From the NCBI RefSeq assembly GCF_001427905.1, contig NZ_LMEF01000023.1:412687-476686 (forward strand): DNA of 64,000 bases, read 5' to 3'. This document shows, one piece after another, positions 55,210 through 63,661 of this stretch. The stretch comes from Flavobacterium sp. Root420. GTDB lineage: Bacteria > Bacteroidota > Bacteroidia > Flavobacteriales > Flavobacteriaceae. Position numbers and translations under genes: made by a program. Under the pieces are notes generated by a model. It saw only the letters and a list, made by a program, of their open reading frames with translations. It was not told the origin of the DNA and ran no database searches. Each line of letters begins with the position of its first letter. Position 1 is the stretch's first letter.

Positions 55210-55401
55210 TTATGCTATCACTACGTTTACTGCGTTTGGACCTCGGCGGCCTTCTTCAATGTCATAGCGTACTTCATCGTTTTCACGAATGTTTTCTGAT
55301 AGACCTGAAACATGAACAAAAACTTCGTTTCCTCCATTACTTGGAGTTATGAATCCGAATCCTTTTTCTTCATTGAAAAATTTTACTGTACCTTCTTGCA
55401 T
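55210..55401 (-). CDS. CspA-family cold-shock domain protein
   Basis: 63 residues: the single OB-fold of cold-shock proteins with RNP1 KGFGFI (13-18) and RNP2 VFVHV (27-31), starting MQEGTVKFFNEEKGFG. Binds single-stranded RNA/DNA and acts as an RNA chaperone. Single gene with its own promoter motif and terminator. Confidence 0.95.
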   Translation of the reverse strand: MQEGTVKFFNEEKGFGFITPSNGGNEVFVHVSGLSENIRENDEVRYDIEEGRRGPNAVNVVIA

Positions 55402-55420
55402 TTTAATGTATTTAATTGCT

Positions 55421-55428
55421 CAAATGTA
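55421..55428 (-). promoter_or_regulatory. Promoter -7 element TACATTTG for the cold-shock gene
   Basis: TACATTTG on the minus strand fits TAnnTTTG, 19 bases before the ATG. This would give a very short leader, unusual for cold-shock genes, so another upstream promoter is possible. Confidence 0.35.
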
Positions 55429-55623
55429 CCGCTTTAAAATGAGAAGTTACTGAAATTGAGATTTTTATTTTACATTCATATAATTCTACATCTCAAAGAC
55501 AACCTCATTGTAGAAAAAAATAGAGGTTTAAAGAGGACTTCTATTGGAAAAGAGAATGATATCGGCGCAACAATAAGGATGAAAGCGCATCTAATCATGA
55601 TACGCAAAAAGAAAGATTATTAT

Positions 55624-56133
55624 TTAATCCTTATGAGAAATATTCTTTTCAGAAACAAAAAATATATTTTTAACCGGATTTATTAAAGCCTTTGTCCAAT
55701 GGAGAATGAATACTTTTTTCAGAATGAGAATAAAGCCGGTAAAAGAACTTGGTTTTTGTATATATAGGTTTGCTCCCTTGTTAAAAGTCTCTTCAATATC
55801 ATTGGGGTGATTGGAAGTAGAAAGCATAACTGCAGGGATATCCTTAAGTTCCTGATCGCTCTTTATTTCTTCGAGTGCCTCCTTGCCTCCTTTAACGGGC
55901 ATATTTATATCTATAAAAACGATATCAGGTTTTGGTTCAGCCGGATCTTTCAAGGTGTTAACCAATTCCTCCCCGTTTTCTACCGTAATAACTTCAGAAG
56001 GGACTTTTGTTGCATTAAGCGCTTCCATAAATAATTCCTGATCATCCTGATCATCCTCAGCCAATATAATTTTTACTGGTTCTTTTCCTTCTAGTTCATT
56101 AGAAGTCATGGCTGAATTTTTAGAACTTATCAT
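55624..56133 (-). CDS. Single-domain response regulator (Rcp1-like)
   Basis: 169 residues: a receiver domain only, with acidic pair EDD near 26-28, phosphorylated D75 (FIDINMP), the LSTS switch near 105 and K127 (YIQKPSS). There is no output domain, so it probably works by protein contact or phosphotransfer. Divergent from the histidine kinase at 56349, its likely partner. Met9 is an alternative start. Confidence 0.9.
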   Translation of the reverse strand: MISSKNSAMTSNELEGKEPVKIILAEDDQDDQELFMEALNATKVPSEVITVENGEELVNTLKDPAEPKPDIVFIDINMPVKGGKEALEEIKSDQELKDIPAVMLSTSNHPNDIEETFNKGANLYIQKPSSFTGFILILKKVFILHWTKALINPVKNIFFVSEKNISHKD

Positions 56134-56348
56134 ATTGAAGCGGTTTTTATAATTGCCAAAAGTACTATAAATGTTTAATAAAATTTCAACAAAGCAATAA
56201 TATTAAAATATATACATTTTTAACATTCACAGAACATAACCGTTAGGGAATTAATTATATTGAAGTTGTGCAATCATTAGTATTAAATCATATAACATGA
56301 CTTTTTAGGCAGCACACTACTTTAGCATAAACCATAAAGCTAATAGAT

Positions 56349-57857
56349 GTGCATAATAATTTAATTTTTCTACAAGATATATTAGTACATACTCCACTGC
56401 CCACTGCAGTTTATTGTACTGACGATTTAGTAATTTCCTTTGCTAATCCCGCCATGCGTAATTTATGGAATACCGGCGAGCAGGTTATTGGTAAAAAAAT
56501 CGCCGATATCATTGCTGATTTTCATAAAGATTCGATTAGCGAAGAAATTCTCAGGGTAATGAAAACGGGAATACCTTTTCAGGCCAACGACCGAAAACTT
56601 GACATCCTTATAAAGGGAGTATGCGAACCACATTTTTTTAATTATAATTTTACCCCTCTTCGCAATGAAAAGGGAGTTGTTTATGGCGTAGTACATACCT
56701 GCATAGAAGTAACTAAATTACATGAAGCAAAAAGTCAAATAGTAAATTCTGATGAAATGCTGAGCATGGCAATAGAAGCTTGTGGTATGGGAACATATGA
56801 AGTCGACCTTACAACAAACAAGATTAAAACTTCTGATAATTTTAAAAAGCTCTGGTCCATCGACTCTGAAATTACTATAGAAGCACTGGTAGCAAAACTG
56901 CACCCTGACGATCGCCACCTTCGGGAAAAAGCTCATAAAGATGCCCTGGAAAACGGAATAGTCTGCTACGAAGCCAGAATTATACAGAAAGACAACTCCG
57001 AGAAATGGATTAAGGTTTTTGGAAAAATCATAAAAGATGAAAAGGGTGATCCATCAACAATTTTAGGAGTTGTACAGGATATACATGACCAAAAAGAATT
57101 TGAAGTTGAACTCAAAAGAAAGATCGAAGAAAGCACCTCGGAGCTCAGACGATCTAATGATGATCTACTTCATTTTGCCAATGTGGTGAGCCATGATCTT
57201 CAGGAACCGGTCAGGAAAATTAAAATCTTCAATGCCTTCTTAAAAAAGGAGATTGCCGGCCAGTTACCTGACCGTTCTGTTATGCACTTAAACAAAATTG
57301 CCCATTCTGCAACTCGTATGCAATGCATTATTGAAGGACTCCTTGCCTACTCTACTATGGACAAAAGCACTCAACCAGTTGAAAAGATTTTCCTAAACGA
57401 TCTATTGGAGAACATCAAAACAGATCTTGAGCTTATAATAAAAGAAAAAGATGCCATTTTAATCATAAGCGATCTTCCTGAAATGGAGGGAGCATCTATT
57501 CTCATTCATCAGCTATTTTATAATCTTATCCAAAATGCACTCAAATTCACAAAAGCCAACCAGCCTCCCAGAGTTATTATTACATCGACACTAAAGACTA
57601 TCAATTCGGTTGAATCTATTGAAATTTCCTTCAAAGACAATGGTATTGGACTGGATCCTATTTATGCAGACAAAATATTTAATGCTTTTGAAAGACTTCA
57701 TTCCAAGAATGAATACGAGGGCAATGGGATTGGCCTGGCACTTTGCCAAAAGATAATTAACAGGCATAGTGGAACTATAATGGCTAAAGGAGAAAAAGAA
57801 AACGGTGCTGAATTCATAGTTACCCTCCCCCTAAAACAAGCTACTGAAAAAATCTAG
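56349..57857 (+). CDS. PAS-domain sensor histidine kinase
   Basis: 502 residues from a GTG; the nearby ATG two bases upstream is out of frame. Two PAS domains (about 10-125 and 137-250), then a HisKA domain with phospho-acceptor H282 (VVSHDLQEPVRK) and a HATPase domain with N (NLIQNALKF near 395), DNGIGL and GNGIGLAL boxes. No membrane helix, so it is a soluble sensor. Probable partner of the divergent Rcp1-like regulator. Confidence 0.92.
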   Translation: MHNNLIFLQDILVHTPLPTAVYCTDDLVISFANPAMRNLWNTGEQVIGKKIADIIADFHKDSISEEILRVMKTGIPFQANDRKLDILIKGVCEPHFFNYNFTPLRNEKGVVYGVVHTCIEVTKLHEAKSQIVNSDEMLSMAIEACGMGTYEVDLTTNKIKTSDNFKKLWSIDSEITIEALVAKLHPDDRHLREKAHKDALENGIVCYEARIIQKDNSEKWIKVFGKIIKDEKGDPSTILGVVQDIHDQKEFEVELKRKIEESTSELRRSNDDLLHFANVVSHDLQEPVRKIKIFNAFLKKEIAGQLPDRSVMHLNKIAHSATRMQCIIEGLLAYSTMDKSTQPVEKIFLNDLLENIKTDLELIIKEKDAILIISDLPEMEGASILIHQLFYNLIQNALKFTKANQPPRVIITSTLKTINSVESIEISFKDNGIGLDPIYADKIFNAFERLHSKNEYEGNGIGLALCQKIINRHSGTIMAKGEKENGAEFIVTLPLKQATEKI

Positions 57858-58215
57858 AAATAACTATTGTTACTTACGGCTAGAATTGCATTATAGTGTT
57901 AATATAATATATGATTTCATACTAGTACCACATACTAAGCCAAATTATTTTACATAATTTAGCAAAAACAATTTTGCCTGTATTGTTATGTAGGCTAACT
58001 TGAAGGGCAGTAATAGAGAAATATAAATATGCTTTTACCTATAAAGGTGATAATAGAGTTTTAGCTATTTATGAATGCAGCAGAATTTGTGATTTTAATC
58101 TTATTTTTGATGCCCCGTAAATACTCTGCTACAAAATTTTCAAAAACGGCAAGATGTAAAGATATGTCCCTACTTGTAAAAGGCATCCGAAACAAACTTA
58201 ACCCAAAAAAGCGGA
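57858..58215. other. Spacer between histidine kinase and AraC genes
   Basis: 358 bases. TATTTTTG at 58102-58109 fits the -7 consensus but lies over 100 bases from the AraC start. No gene, terminator or repeat recognised. Confidence 0.35.
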
Positions 58216-58965
58216 ATGATATATAAAGAGTTTCAGCCTGACAAATTACTAACCAATTTCGTTAAGGAGTATTGGTGGTTTGATAATTCAACAACTCAAC
58301 AACTTGACTTTACAATTTTGCCCGATGGATGTTTTGACCTTATTGTGTCGCTTAACAATTACAAACAGGAAGGGATTTCGCTAACAGGACTTTGGACTAA
58401 ACAAGTTGAAGTTTCCATTGAACCAAATCAGCAACTTTTCGGAATACGGTTTAAATTATTAGCGGTCGATTATATTTTGCAACATAAAATTTCGCCTTTT
58501 TGTAATAGCGAGCAAACACGCGATCCGGATTTTTGGCAAATAGACCAATTATCATTTACAGATTTAGAAAGCGTTACTGAAGAATTAAATAAAATTATGA
58601 TTTCAATTCTGAGTGCGAAAAAAAGCATCGACAGAAAAAAACAGAATTTATTTAACTTATTGTATCAAACCCAAGGGCAACAGACTGTAGAATGGTATTC
58701 TCAACAGGTTTTTTGGAGCACCCGACAAATTAATCGATATTTCAAAGACAGATTTGGTGTTCCACTAAAATCATACTGCAAGATTCTAAAATGTTATGAT
58801 GCATTTAAACATATAAAGAAAGGACAGTTTTATCCTGAACAAAATTATTTTGACCAGTCACATTTTATCAAGGACTTAAAAAAATATACAGGAAACAAAC
58901 CAACAGAATTGTTTGAAAACAAAAACGACCGATTTTTACAATTAACGACGATGAACGAAAAGTAG
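58216..58965 (+). CDS. AraC-family regulator (DUF6597-type N-domain)
   Basis: 249 residues. The N-terminal sensor with LTNFVKEYWWFDN and LPDGCFDLIVS near 38 is typical of this subfamily. The C-terminal helix-turn-helix pair (about 150-240) includes WSTRQINRYFKDRFGVPLKSYCKI and FDQSHFIKDLKKYTGNKPTEL. It is 32 bases ahead of a glyoxalase-family gene on the same strand, a common pairing in which the regulator controls the small enzyme. Confidence 0.9.
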   Translation: MIYKEFQPDKLLTNFVKEYWWFDNSTTQQLDFTILPDGCFDLIVSLNNYKQEGISLTGLWTKQVEVSIEPNQQLFGIRFKLLAVDYILQHKISPFCNSEQTRDPDFWQIDQLSFTDLESVTEELNKIMISILSAKKSIDRKKQNLFNLLYQTQGQQTVEWYSQQVFWSTRQINRYFKDRFGVPLKSYCKILKCYDAFKHIKKGQFYPEQNYFDQSHFIKDLKKYTGNKPTELFENKNDRFLQLTTMNEK

Positions 58966-58997
58966 TTTTGCATCTAAATAATTTAAAAAGCAACAAA

Positions 58998-59390
58998 ATG
59001 AAATTCAGTAACATTAGACTTTTAGTAAACAACTTTGACAAGTGCTTCACTTTTTATAATGACATCCTTGGTTTAGAATGTAATTGGGGCAAACTTGGAG
59101 AAAATTATGCTAGTTTCACCGTTGGGGGTACATCAGTACTTGCGTTGTTTAAGGCAGAATTAATGAGTAGCGCCATAAACAAGGGCGAGGTCAGGGAAAA
59201 CGAAATTCTGCAAGACAAAATCGCAATCATAATTCAAGTGGACAATGTCGATGAAACATATACTTCCCTGCAAGATAAAGGTGTAATATTCCTGACAGAG
59301 CCAAAAGATATGACCGCTTGGGGAATTAGAGTTGCACATTTTAGAGACCCGGAGAACAATTTATTCGAATTGTATTCAGACCTACTATAA
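58998..59390 (+). CDS. VOC/glyoxalase-fold protein
   Basis: 130 residues from the ATG at 58998; the longer TTG frame overlaps the regulator's end region and is less likely. Two beta-alpha-beta-beta-beta halves: FSNIRLLVNNFDKCFTFYND at the start and the closing HFRDPENNLFELYSDL with its metal-type Glu. May be a dioxygenase, lyase or resistance protein; substrate unknown. Downstream partner of the AraC regulator. Confidence 0.88.
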   Translation: MKFSNIRLLVNNFDKCFTFYNDILGLECNWGKLGENYASFTVGGTSVLALFKAELMSSAINKGEVRENEILQDKIAIIIQVDNVDETYTSLQDKGVIFLTEPKDMTAWGIRVAHFRDPENNLFELYSDLL

Positions 59391-59560
59391 AAACGGACAA
59401 CTAGGTAATTTTGGAAGCCAAAGTCTCTATACAAGACATGTTAAGAATACTTTAAATGATCTATATTTTGAGTTTTTATAATTGGATATTTGAAAAAATA
59501 GATCAATAAATTTTAAATAGAAAAAAAATCAATCACTCATTCTCATATGACCAATCAAGA

Positions 59561-59729
59561 TACCAATCCCCAACAGAACATCCAAACCAAATTGTTGATG
59601 CCATACAAAGACATGTCCTACATGTAGTAAGCCAACCTCTTTAAATCTTCCATAAAATTTATAGAAATTTGTCCTGTCGAGGTCACCACAGCCAAAAGGC
59701 GCCAATTGAAGACAATTGGCGCCTTTTTT
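59561..59729 (+). repeat. Class A repeat copy A7 with terminator
   Basis: Body 59561-59686 with internal palindrome CTACATGTAG, ending GTCCTGTCGAGGTCAC. The terminator arms are AAAGGCGCCAATTG (59695-59708) / CAATTGGCGCCTTT (59713-59726) with an AAGA loop. Relative to A4, both arms changed together, so pairing is kept. Lies between the convergent glyoxalase and old yellow enzyme genes. Confidence 0.87.
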
Positions 59730-59811
59730 ATATAATTTATATAAAGTAATCTCAAAACCATCAACCAACTGATTTTTATTTTATAAATCTTTATTTTCGC
59801 TATTGATTACA

Positions 59812-60948
59812 TTAAGCTTCAACTTGTACCCATCCTTCTAGTTTTTCGAATATTGTAATTAATTTTGATGGGATTTTTTTCTCTTCCACTGTATTAAGTT
59901 TAAGAATTGAAGTGATTTTATCTTCTTCTCCATTTTGGGTTAATTCTACCCAATCAGGATTAACAATCAAAGTTCTTCCGATTGCCACCATAGAAACACC
60001 ATAATCTACAACCTGATCAGCCATTGCTGGTGTTGTAATACCTCCGGCAACCAGAACAGGAACTCTGCTGTTAACATAATTGTTTAGTACAACTGATATA
60101 GGTTCTTTAGAAAACTCTGAATCAATTGTTTTTTGATTGACAGCATCCAGCAACGAAAAATGTAAATAATCAATCTTTTCTTCAATCAGCTTATCCATTA
60201 GAATGAACGTATCTGGAAGCCCATAAGTTTGTTGTGGAAATTCTTCAGGTGATATTCTGTATCCTATCAGAAAAGGGCGATCAGCATATTTTGAAACTAC
60301 ATTTTTTACTTCTCTTAAAATTTCAAGGCTAAGTCGCAAACGATTTTCCAGAGAACCTCCCCATTGATCATTTCTATTATTGAAAAAAGGCGATATAAAA
60401 TTTTGAAGCAAAAATCCGTGTGCTCCGTGAATTTCTACGCCATCAAAACCGGCTTCAATTGCCCTTCTGGTGGTCTCTCCAAATGCCTTTATAATTTCCA
60501 GAATTTCATTTTCACTCAATTCTTTTGAAAGATTTTCTTTTTCAAAAAGTACTATTGGTCCACTTGAGACAGCGCTTGCACTTACCACTTCTCCATCTGG
60601 GATAAGTTCAGGAATTGCTTTATTGCCTGCATGAAACATCTGTAAAATTGCCGGTGCTCCACCATTTTTAGCAGCATCCGCCAACTTCTTCAGACTTGGA
60701 AGGAAAGTATCGTCATATCCTGCAAATTCGTGGGTAAAACCAATGCCATTTGCTGTAACATGGGTACATCCTGTGATTACTAAACCAACACCATTTACTC
60801 TTTTTTTGTAATATTCTATTTCTTGATCAGATATAGTAAAGTCTTCATTAGATGACCAGGTAGTCATAGGCGACATCACAATTCTATTTCTCAAATTAAT
60901 TCCGTTCCCAAATAACAAGGGAGCAAACAACTTATTATATTTATTCAT
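59812..60948 (-). CDS. Old yellow enzyme family NADH:flavin oxidoreductase
   Basis: 378 residues, FMN-dependent TIM barrel: NRIVMSPMTTWSS near 21, ILQMFHAG near 101, and the substrate-binding pair H174/H177 in VEIHGAHGFLLQNF followed by FNNRNDQWGGSLENR. Reduces activated C=C bonds using NAD(P)H. On the same strand as, and 82 bases downstream of, the NTF2-like genes, so probably part of their operon. Confidence 0.93.
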   Translation of the reverse strand: MNKYNKLFAPLLFGNGINLRNRIVMSPMTTWSSNEDFTISDQEIEYYKKRVNGVGLVITGCTHVTANGIGFTHEFAGYDDTFLPSLKKLADAAKNGGAPAILQMFHAGNKAIPELIPDGEVVSASAVSSGPIVLFEKENLSKELSENEILEIIKAFGETTRRAIEAGFDGVEIHGAHGFLLQNFISPFFNNRNDQWGGSLENRLRLSLEILREVKNVVSKYADRPFLIGYRISPEEFPQQTYGLPDTFILMDKLIEEKIDYLHFSLLDAVNQKTIDSEFSKEPISVVLNNYVNSRVPVLVAGGITTPAMADQVVDYGVSMVAIGRTLIVNPDWVELTQNGEEDKITSILKLNTVEEKKIPSKLITIFEKLEGWVQVEA

Positions 60949-61030
60949 TAGTTATTTTATTTTTAAACGCAGAGCTCCACTGAAAGCAAAACGATACTCC
61001 CAGTAAAAACTTTAACGAAATGATTTTTAA

Positions 61031-61417
61031 TTATTTAGTATATAGATGAAAAAGCTTTGAAACAACTTTCCATTCACCATTAATTTTGATTAATGAATGA
61101 TAATCGGTGAAATCTTCACCTGCTGCATCATGTTCCATTTCAATGCGAACAATTGCTGTGGTAGGTGTTTTGTGTAAAACCGTCAGATTGGTTTCGATGT
61201 TGGGTGCTGCACCAAATTTCTTCACGTAAGTATACAGATTATCTATACTACCTTGTGAAAAGTCATTACCTAAATAACCATACATAACCGCATCCTGATG
61301 AAAAGTCTTCTTTAATTCTGCTACGCTTCCTGTTTTTAATCCATGAACATAACCTTCCATTGCCGCCAAGACATCTTCATAATCCTGAACGGTATTTATA
61401 TTTTGATTTACTGCCAT
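61031..61417 (-). CDS. NTF2-like (putative lumazine-binding) protein, cytoplasmic
   Basis: 128 residues with the cone fold typical of SnoaL/lumazine-binding-like proteins: a helical start (VQDYEDVLAAMEGYVHGLKTG) and strands ending in GEWKVVSKLFHLYTK. No signal peptide. It is five bases downstream of a longer exported paralog, so the two are translated together. Enzyme or binding role unknown. Confidence 0.85.
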   Translation of the reverse strand: MAVNQNINTVQDYEDVLAAMEGYVHGLKTGSVAELKKTFHQDAVMYGYLGNDFSQGSIDNLYTYVKKFGAAPNIETNLTVLHKTPTTAIVRIEMEHDAAGEDFTDYHSLIKINGEWKVVSKLFHLYTK

Positions 61418-61422
61418 TATTC

Positions 61423-61971
61423 TTATTTTTTAATTTGATAAATTTTACTAATGATTTTCCAATCGCTGCCGTCTTTTACCAGGGTAAACATATCTGCATA
61501 TTTGTCCGATCCAAACTGAGATTCGATTCTCACTATTGCTGCATTACCTTCTACATCCAGAGTGGTCAATTTGTACTTCGCTTCCATTGGCTTCGCGGCA
61601 GAAAACCCATCAAATAGTGCTTGGATAGGAACACTTTTTAATGCTCCATTTTCAGACCACGACATTGTTGCAGTTAATGCAAATGCTGGTTTTGCAATAT
61701 TGCCATCACCTTTTTTTCCTGCTTCTACATATAAATCTATTGCTTTCAGGATACCTTCTTTTTGTTCTTGATTGTTTTGCATAACTTCTGTTTTATTGTT
61801 TTGATTATTTTTGTCTTGACAGGAAACTAATAAACCGCCAATTGTTAATGCTGAGATAGTAGCTACGGAGAATATTTTTTTCGAAATTTTCCCAGTGCCT
61901 TGCCTAAAGCCATTAGTATTAAGATCTGTGGAACTTGGAACTGCGTTTTTTCGTTCTGGAATGTTTTTCAT
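61423..61971 (-). CDS. NTF2-like lipoprotein, exported paralog
   Basis: 182 residues: a hydrophobic stretch (FSVATISALTIGGLLVSCQ) with lipobox Cys near 51, preceded by about 30 extra polar residues, unusually long for a lipoprotein signal. It may really start at a non-ATG codon nearer to the KK pair. The NTF2-like domain follows (about 70-182), ending DGSDWKIISKIYQIKK, parallel to the end of the next gene. A tandem duplication with one copy exported and one not. Confidence 0.8.
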   Translation of the reverse strand: MKNIPERKNAVPSSTDLNTNGFRQGTGKISKKIFSVATISALTIGGLLVSCQDKNNQNNKTEVMQNNQEQKEGILKAIDLYVEAGKKGDGNIAKPAFALTATMSWSENGALKSVPIQALFDGFSAAKPMEAKYKLTTLDVEGNAAIVRIESQFGSDKYADMFTLVKDGSDWKIISKIYQIKK

Positions 61972-62284
61972 AAATCGTTTTGTTTTAGTTGAATATTGTT
62001 AATTCTTTGAGCATAACGAACTTTACTGCCTGACAGAATAGTTGTGCTCTATTTCTAAAACAAAGGTACAATGACCAAATCATGAAGTTTTTTCTAATTA
62101 GCTCAAAGATTTTGACTAATTAGTCCTTTTATAGAATTGGAAATTATGCAATGTGGAAGTTTCTCAATTAAATAAGATTTGTTATAAAAACTTTTTTAGT
62201 GAGAAATTGAGAATAAGATGGGACTTTAATTCAAATAATTGAATACTGAAATTTTATCGAAGTTGATTTATGCTTCAGCAATCA
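61972..62284. other. Spacer upstream of the NTF2/old yellow enzyme unit
   Basis: 313 AT-rich bases which should hold the promoter of the unit controlled by the neighbouring AraC protein. No clear motif recognised. Confidence 0.35.
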
Positions 62285-63160
62285 CTAACGAGAGATACTT
62301 GGTGCCTGCCCGTGAAATTCTTTGTAAATTCTTGAAAAGTGAGAGACGTTTTCAAATCCTAGGGAATAACAGATGTCTGAAACCGACAAAGCAGTAGTTT
62401 CCAGCATATTTTTTGCCTTTTCCAATCTCTTTTCTCTGATCCAGGTTGCTGGTGCAACATTGTATATATTTTGAAAATCTCTTTTAAAACTTGACAGACT
62501 TCTTCCGGAAAGATAAGCCAGTTCAGCAACAGAGACTGGTGAAGCATAATGCTGTTCCACTACATTACGGATATCAGTTCTTACAGGCTCGTGCAACTGG
62601 AGAATTTGTAAAAACATATTTCGGTTGCATTCTGCAACATCATAAAGTAATTCCATAATCTTCAGGCGAAGCTGTCCGGGATGAACTACAGAGTGATCAA
62701 AAAAGTAAGGCTTTAGAGAATGGGCAAATGCAACCAAACATTCATTCATTGGGTAAACTCCTGTCTTAATTTCTCCTTCAGGTTTTGAGAACTTAATTTC
62801 TGAAGTTGATAAAAAAGATTTTAGAACATCATCTTTGATACTGAACATGAAACTATCGTAAATATTATCATTTTCACTATTTCCGAATTTGTGATACTTT
62901 ACAGCAGTTGCTTTTTTTAGCAAAATCATATCATTCTTTCCAAGCTTATATTCCTGCTTTCCATAAGTAAGATCAACGGACCCTTCCAGTACAATAAGGA
63001 GCAAATGCTGTTCTAGGTACATGATTCCTTTAACTTCTGTACTGTGTATACACTGCTCAATTACTGAACAACCATCTAACATCAAAAAGTTTTGCGGCGC
63101 ATCGCACCCAATTAAAGAAGTTGGAACTTTAATCATTTTTTTCATACCACAACTGTTCAA
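62285..63160 (-). CDS. AraC-family transcriptional regulator
   Basis: 291 residues: a cupin-like N-terminal domain (LLIVLEGSVDLTYGKQEYKLG near 60) and a C-terminal helix-turn-helix pair with LAYLSGRSLSSFKRDFQNIY and LGFENVSHFSRIYKEFHG. Same strand and upstream of the NTF2 pair and old yellow enzyme, hence their likely regulator. Met6 is an alternative start. Confidence 0.92.
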   Translation of the reverse strand: MNSCGMKKMIKVPTSLIGCDAPQNFLMLDGCSVIEQCIHSTEVKGIMYLEQHLLLIVLEGSVDLTYGKQEYKLGKNDMILLKKATAVKYHKFGNSENDNIYDSFMFSIKDDVLKSFLSTSEIKFSKPEGEIKTGVYPMNECLVAFAHSLKPYFFDHSVVHPGQLRLKIMELLYDVAECNRNMFLQILQLHEPVRTDIRNVVEQHYASPVSVAELAYLSGRSLSSFKRDFQNIYNVAPATWIREKRLEKAKNMLETTALSVSDICYSLGFENVSHFSRIYKEFHGQAPSISR

Positions 63161-63360
63161 GCTCTAAAGCGGTTATAATTTTGTTCTAGAAAATCTTTTG
63201 AAATTTATCCTAAAATAGCATAGACTCAACTGCAAAGATACAAGCATTGTAAAAAATATATTTTTCTATTTAGTCCAAATATTCTGCCCTTTTAGTCCCA
63301 AAGACAATTGATGTTTAAAATATTAGGCAAAAATAAAATAAGTTAACCCTCAGAAAAAAG

Positions 63361-63531
63361 ATACCAATCCCCAACAGTACATCCAAACCAAAATACTGAA
63401 GACATATAAAGACAGTCTCTACTTCCAGTAAGCCAACCTCTTTAAATCCTCCATAAAATTTATAGAAATTTGTCCTGTCGAGGTCACCACAGCCAAAAGG
63501 CGCCAATTGTCTTCAATTGGCGCCTTTTTTT
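63361..63531 (+). repeat. Class A repeat copy A8 with terminator, loop inverted
   Basis: Body 63361-63487 with internal hairpin TACT-TCC-AGTA. The terminator arms equal those of A7, but the four-base loop is TCTT instead of AAGA: the whole hairpin is present in the opposite orientation. T-run to 63531. Confidence 0.87.
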
Positions 63532-63590
63532 ATTTAAAAAATCATTAATCAATATATTAGGGATCAGGTGCAAAAGTTGGGGATTAGGCA

Positions 63591-63632
63591 AAAAAAGTCC
63601 CAATCTCGAAATTTCCGGATTGGGACTTTTTT
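63591..63632. terminator. Bidirectional terminator
   Basis: AAAAAAGTCCCAATC (63591-63605) / GATTGGGACTTTTTT (63618-63632) forms a perfect 15-bp stem with T-runs on both strands, 29 bases past the stop of the last gene. Confidence 0.85.
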
Positions 63633-63661
63633 TGGTAATAATTCCGTTAAGGCATCTTTAA

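Noticed and set aside
59529..59768. Minus-strand ORFs over repeats (also 3811-4032, 9234-9494, 48606-48860, 63315-63506) coding DLDRTNFYKFYGRFKEVGLL-like peptides
   Set aside because: They arise from the repeat body and cross its terminator hairpin. They share sequence only through the repeat, have no start signals and differ in frame and length.
3910..63531. Integron attC sites or a CRISPR array
   Set aside because: The repeats are kilobases apart and lack the paired end motifs of attC. There is no tyrosine integron integrase, and no short regular spacers or cas genes.
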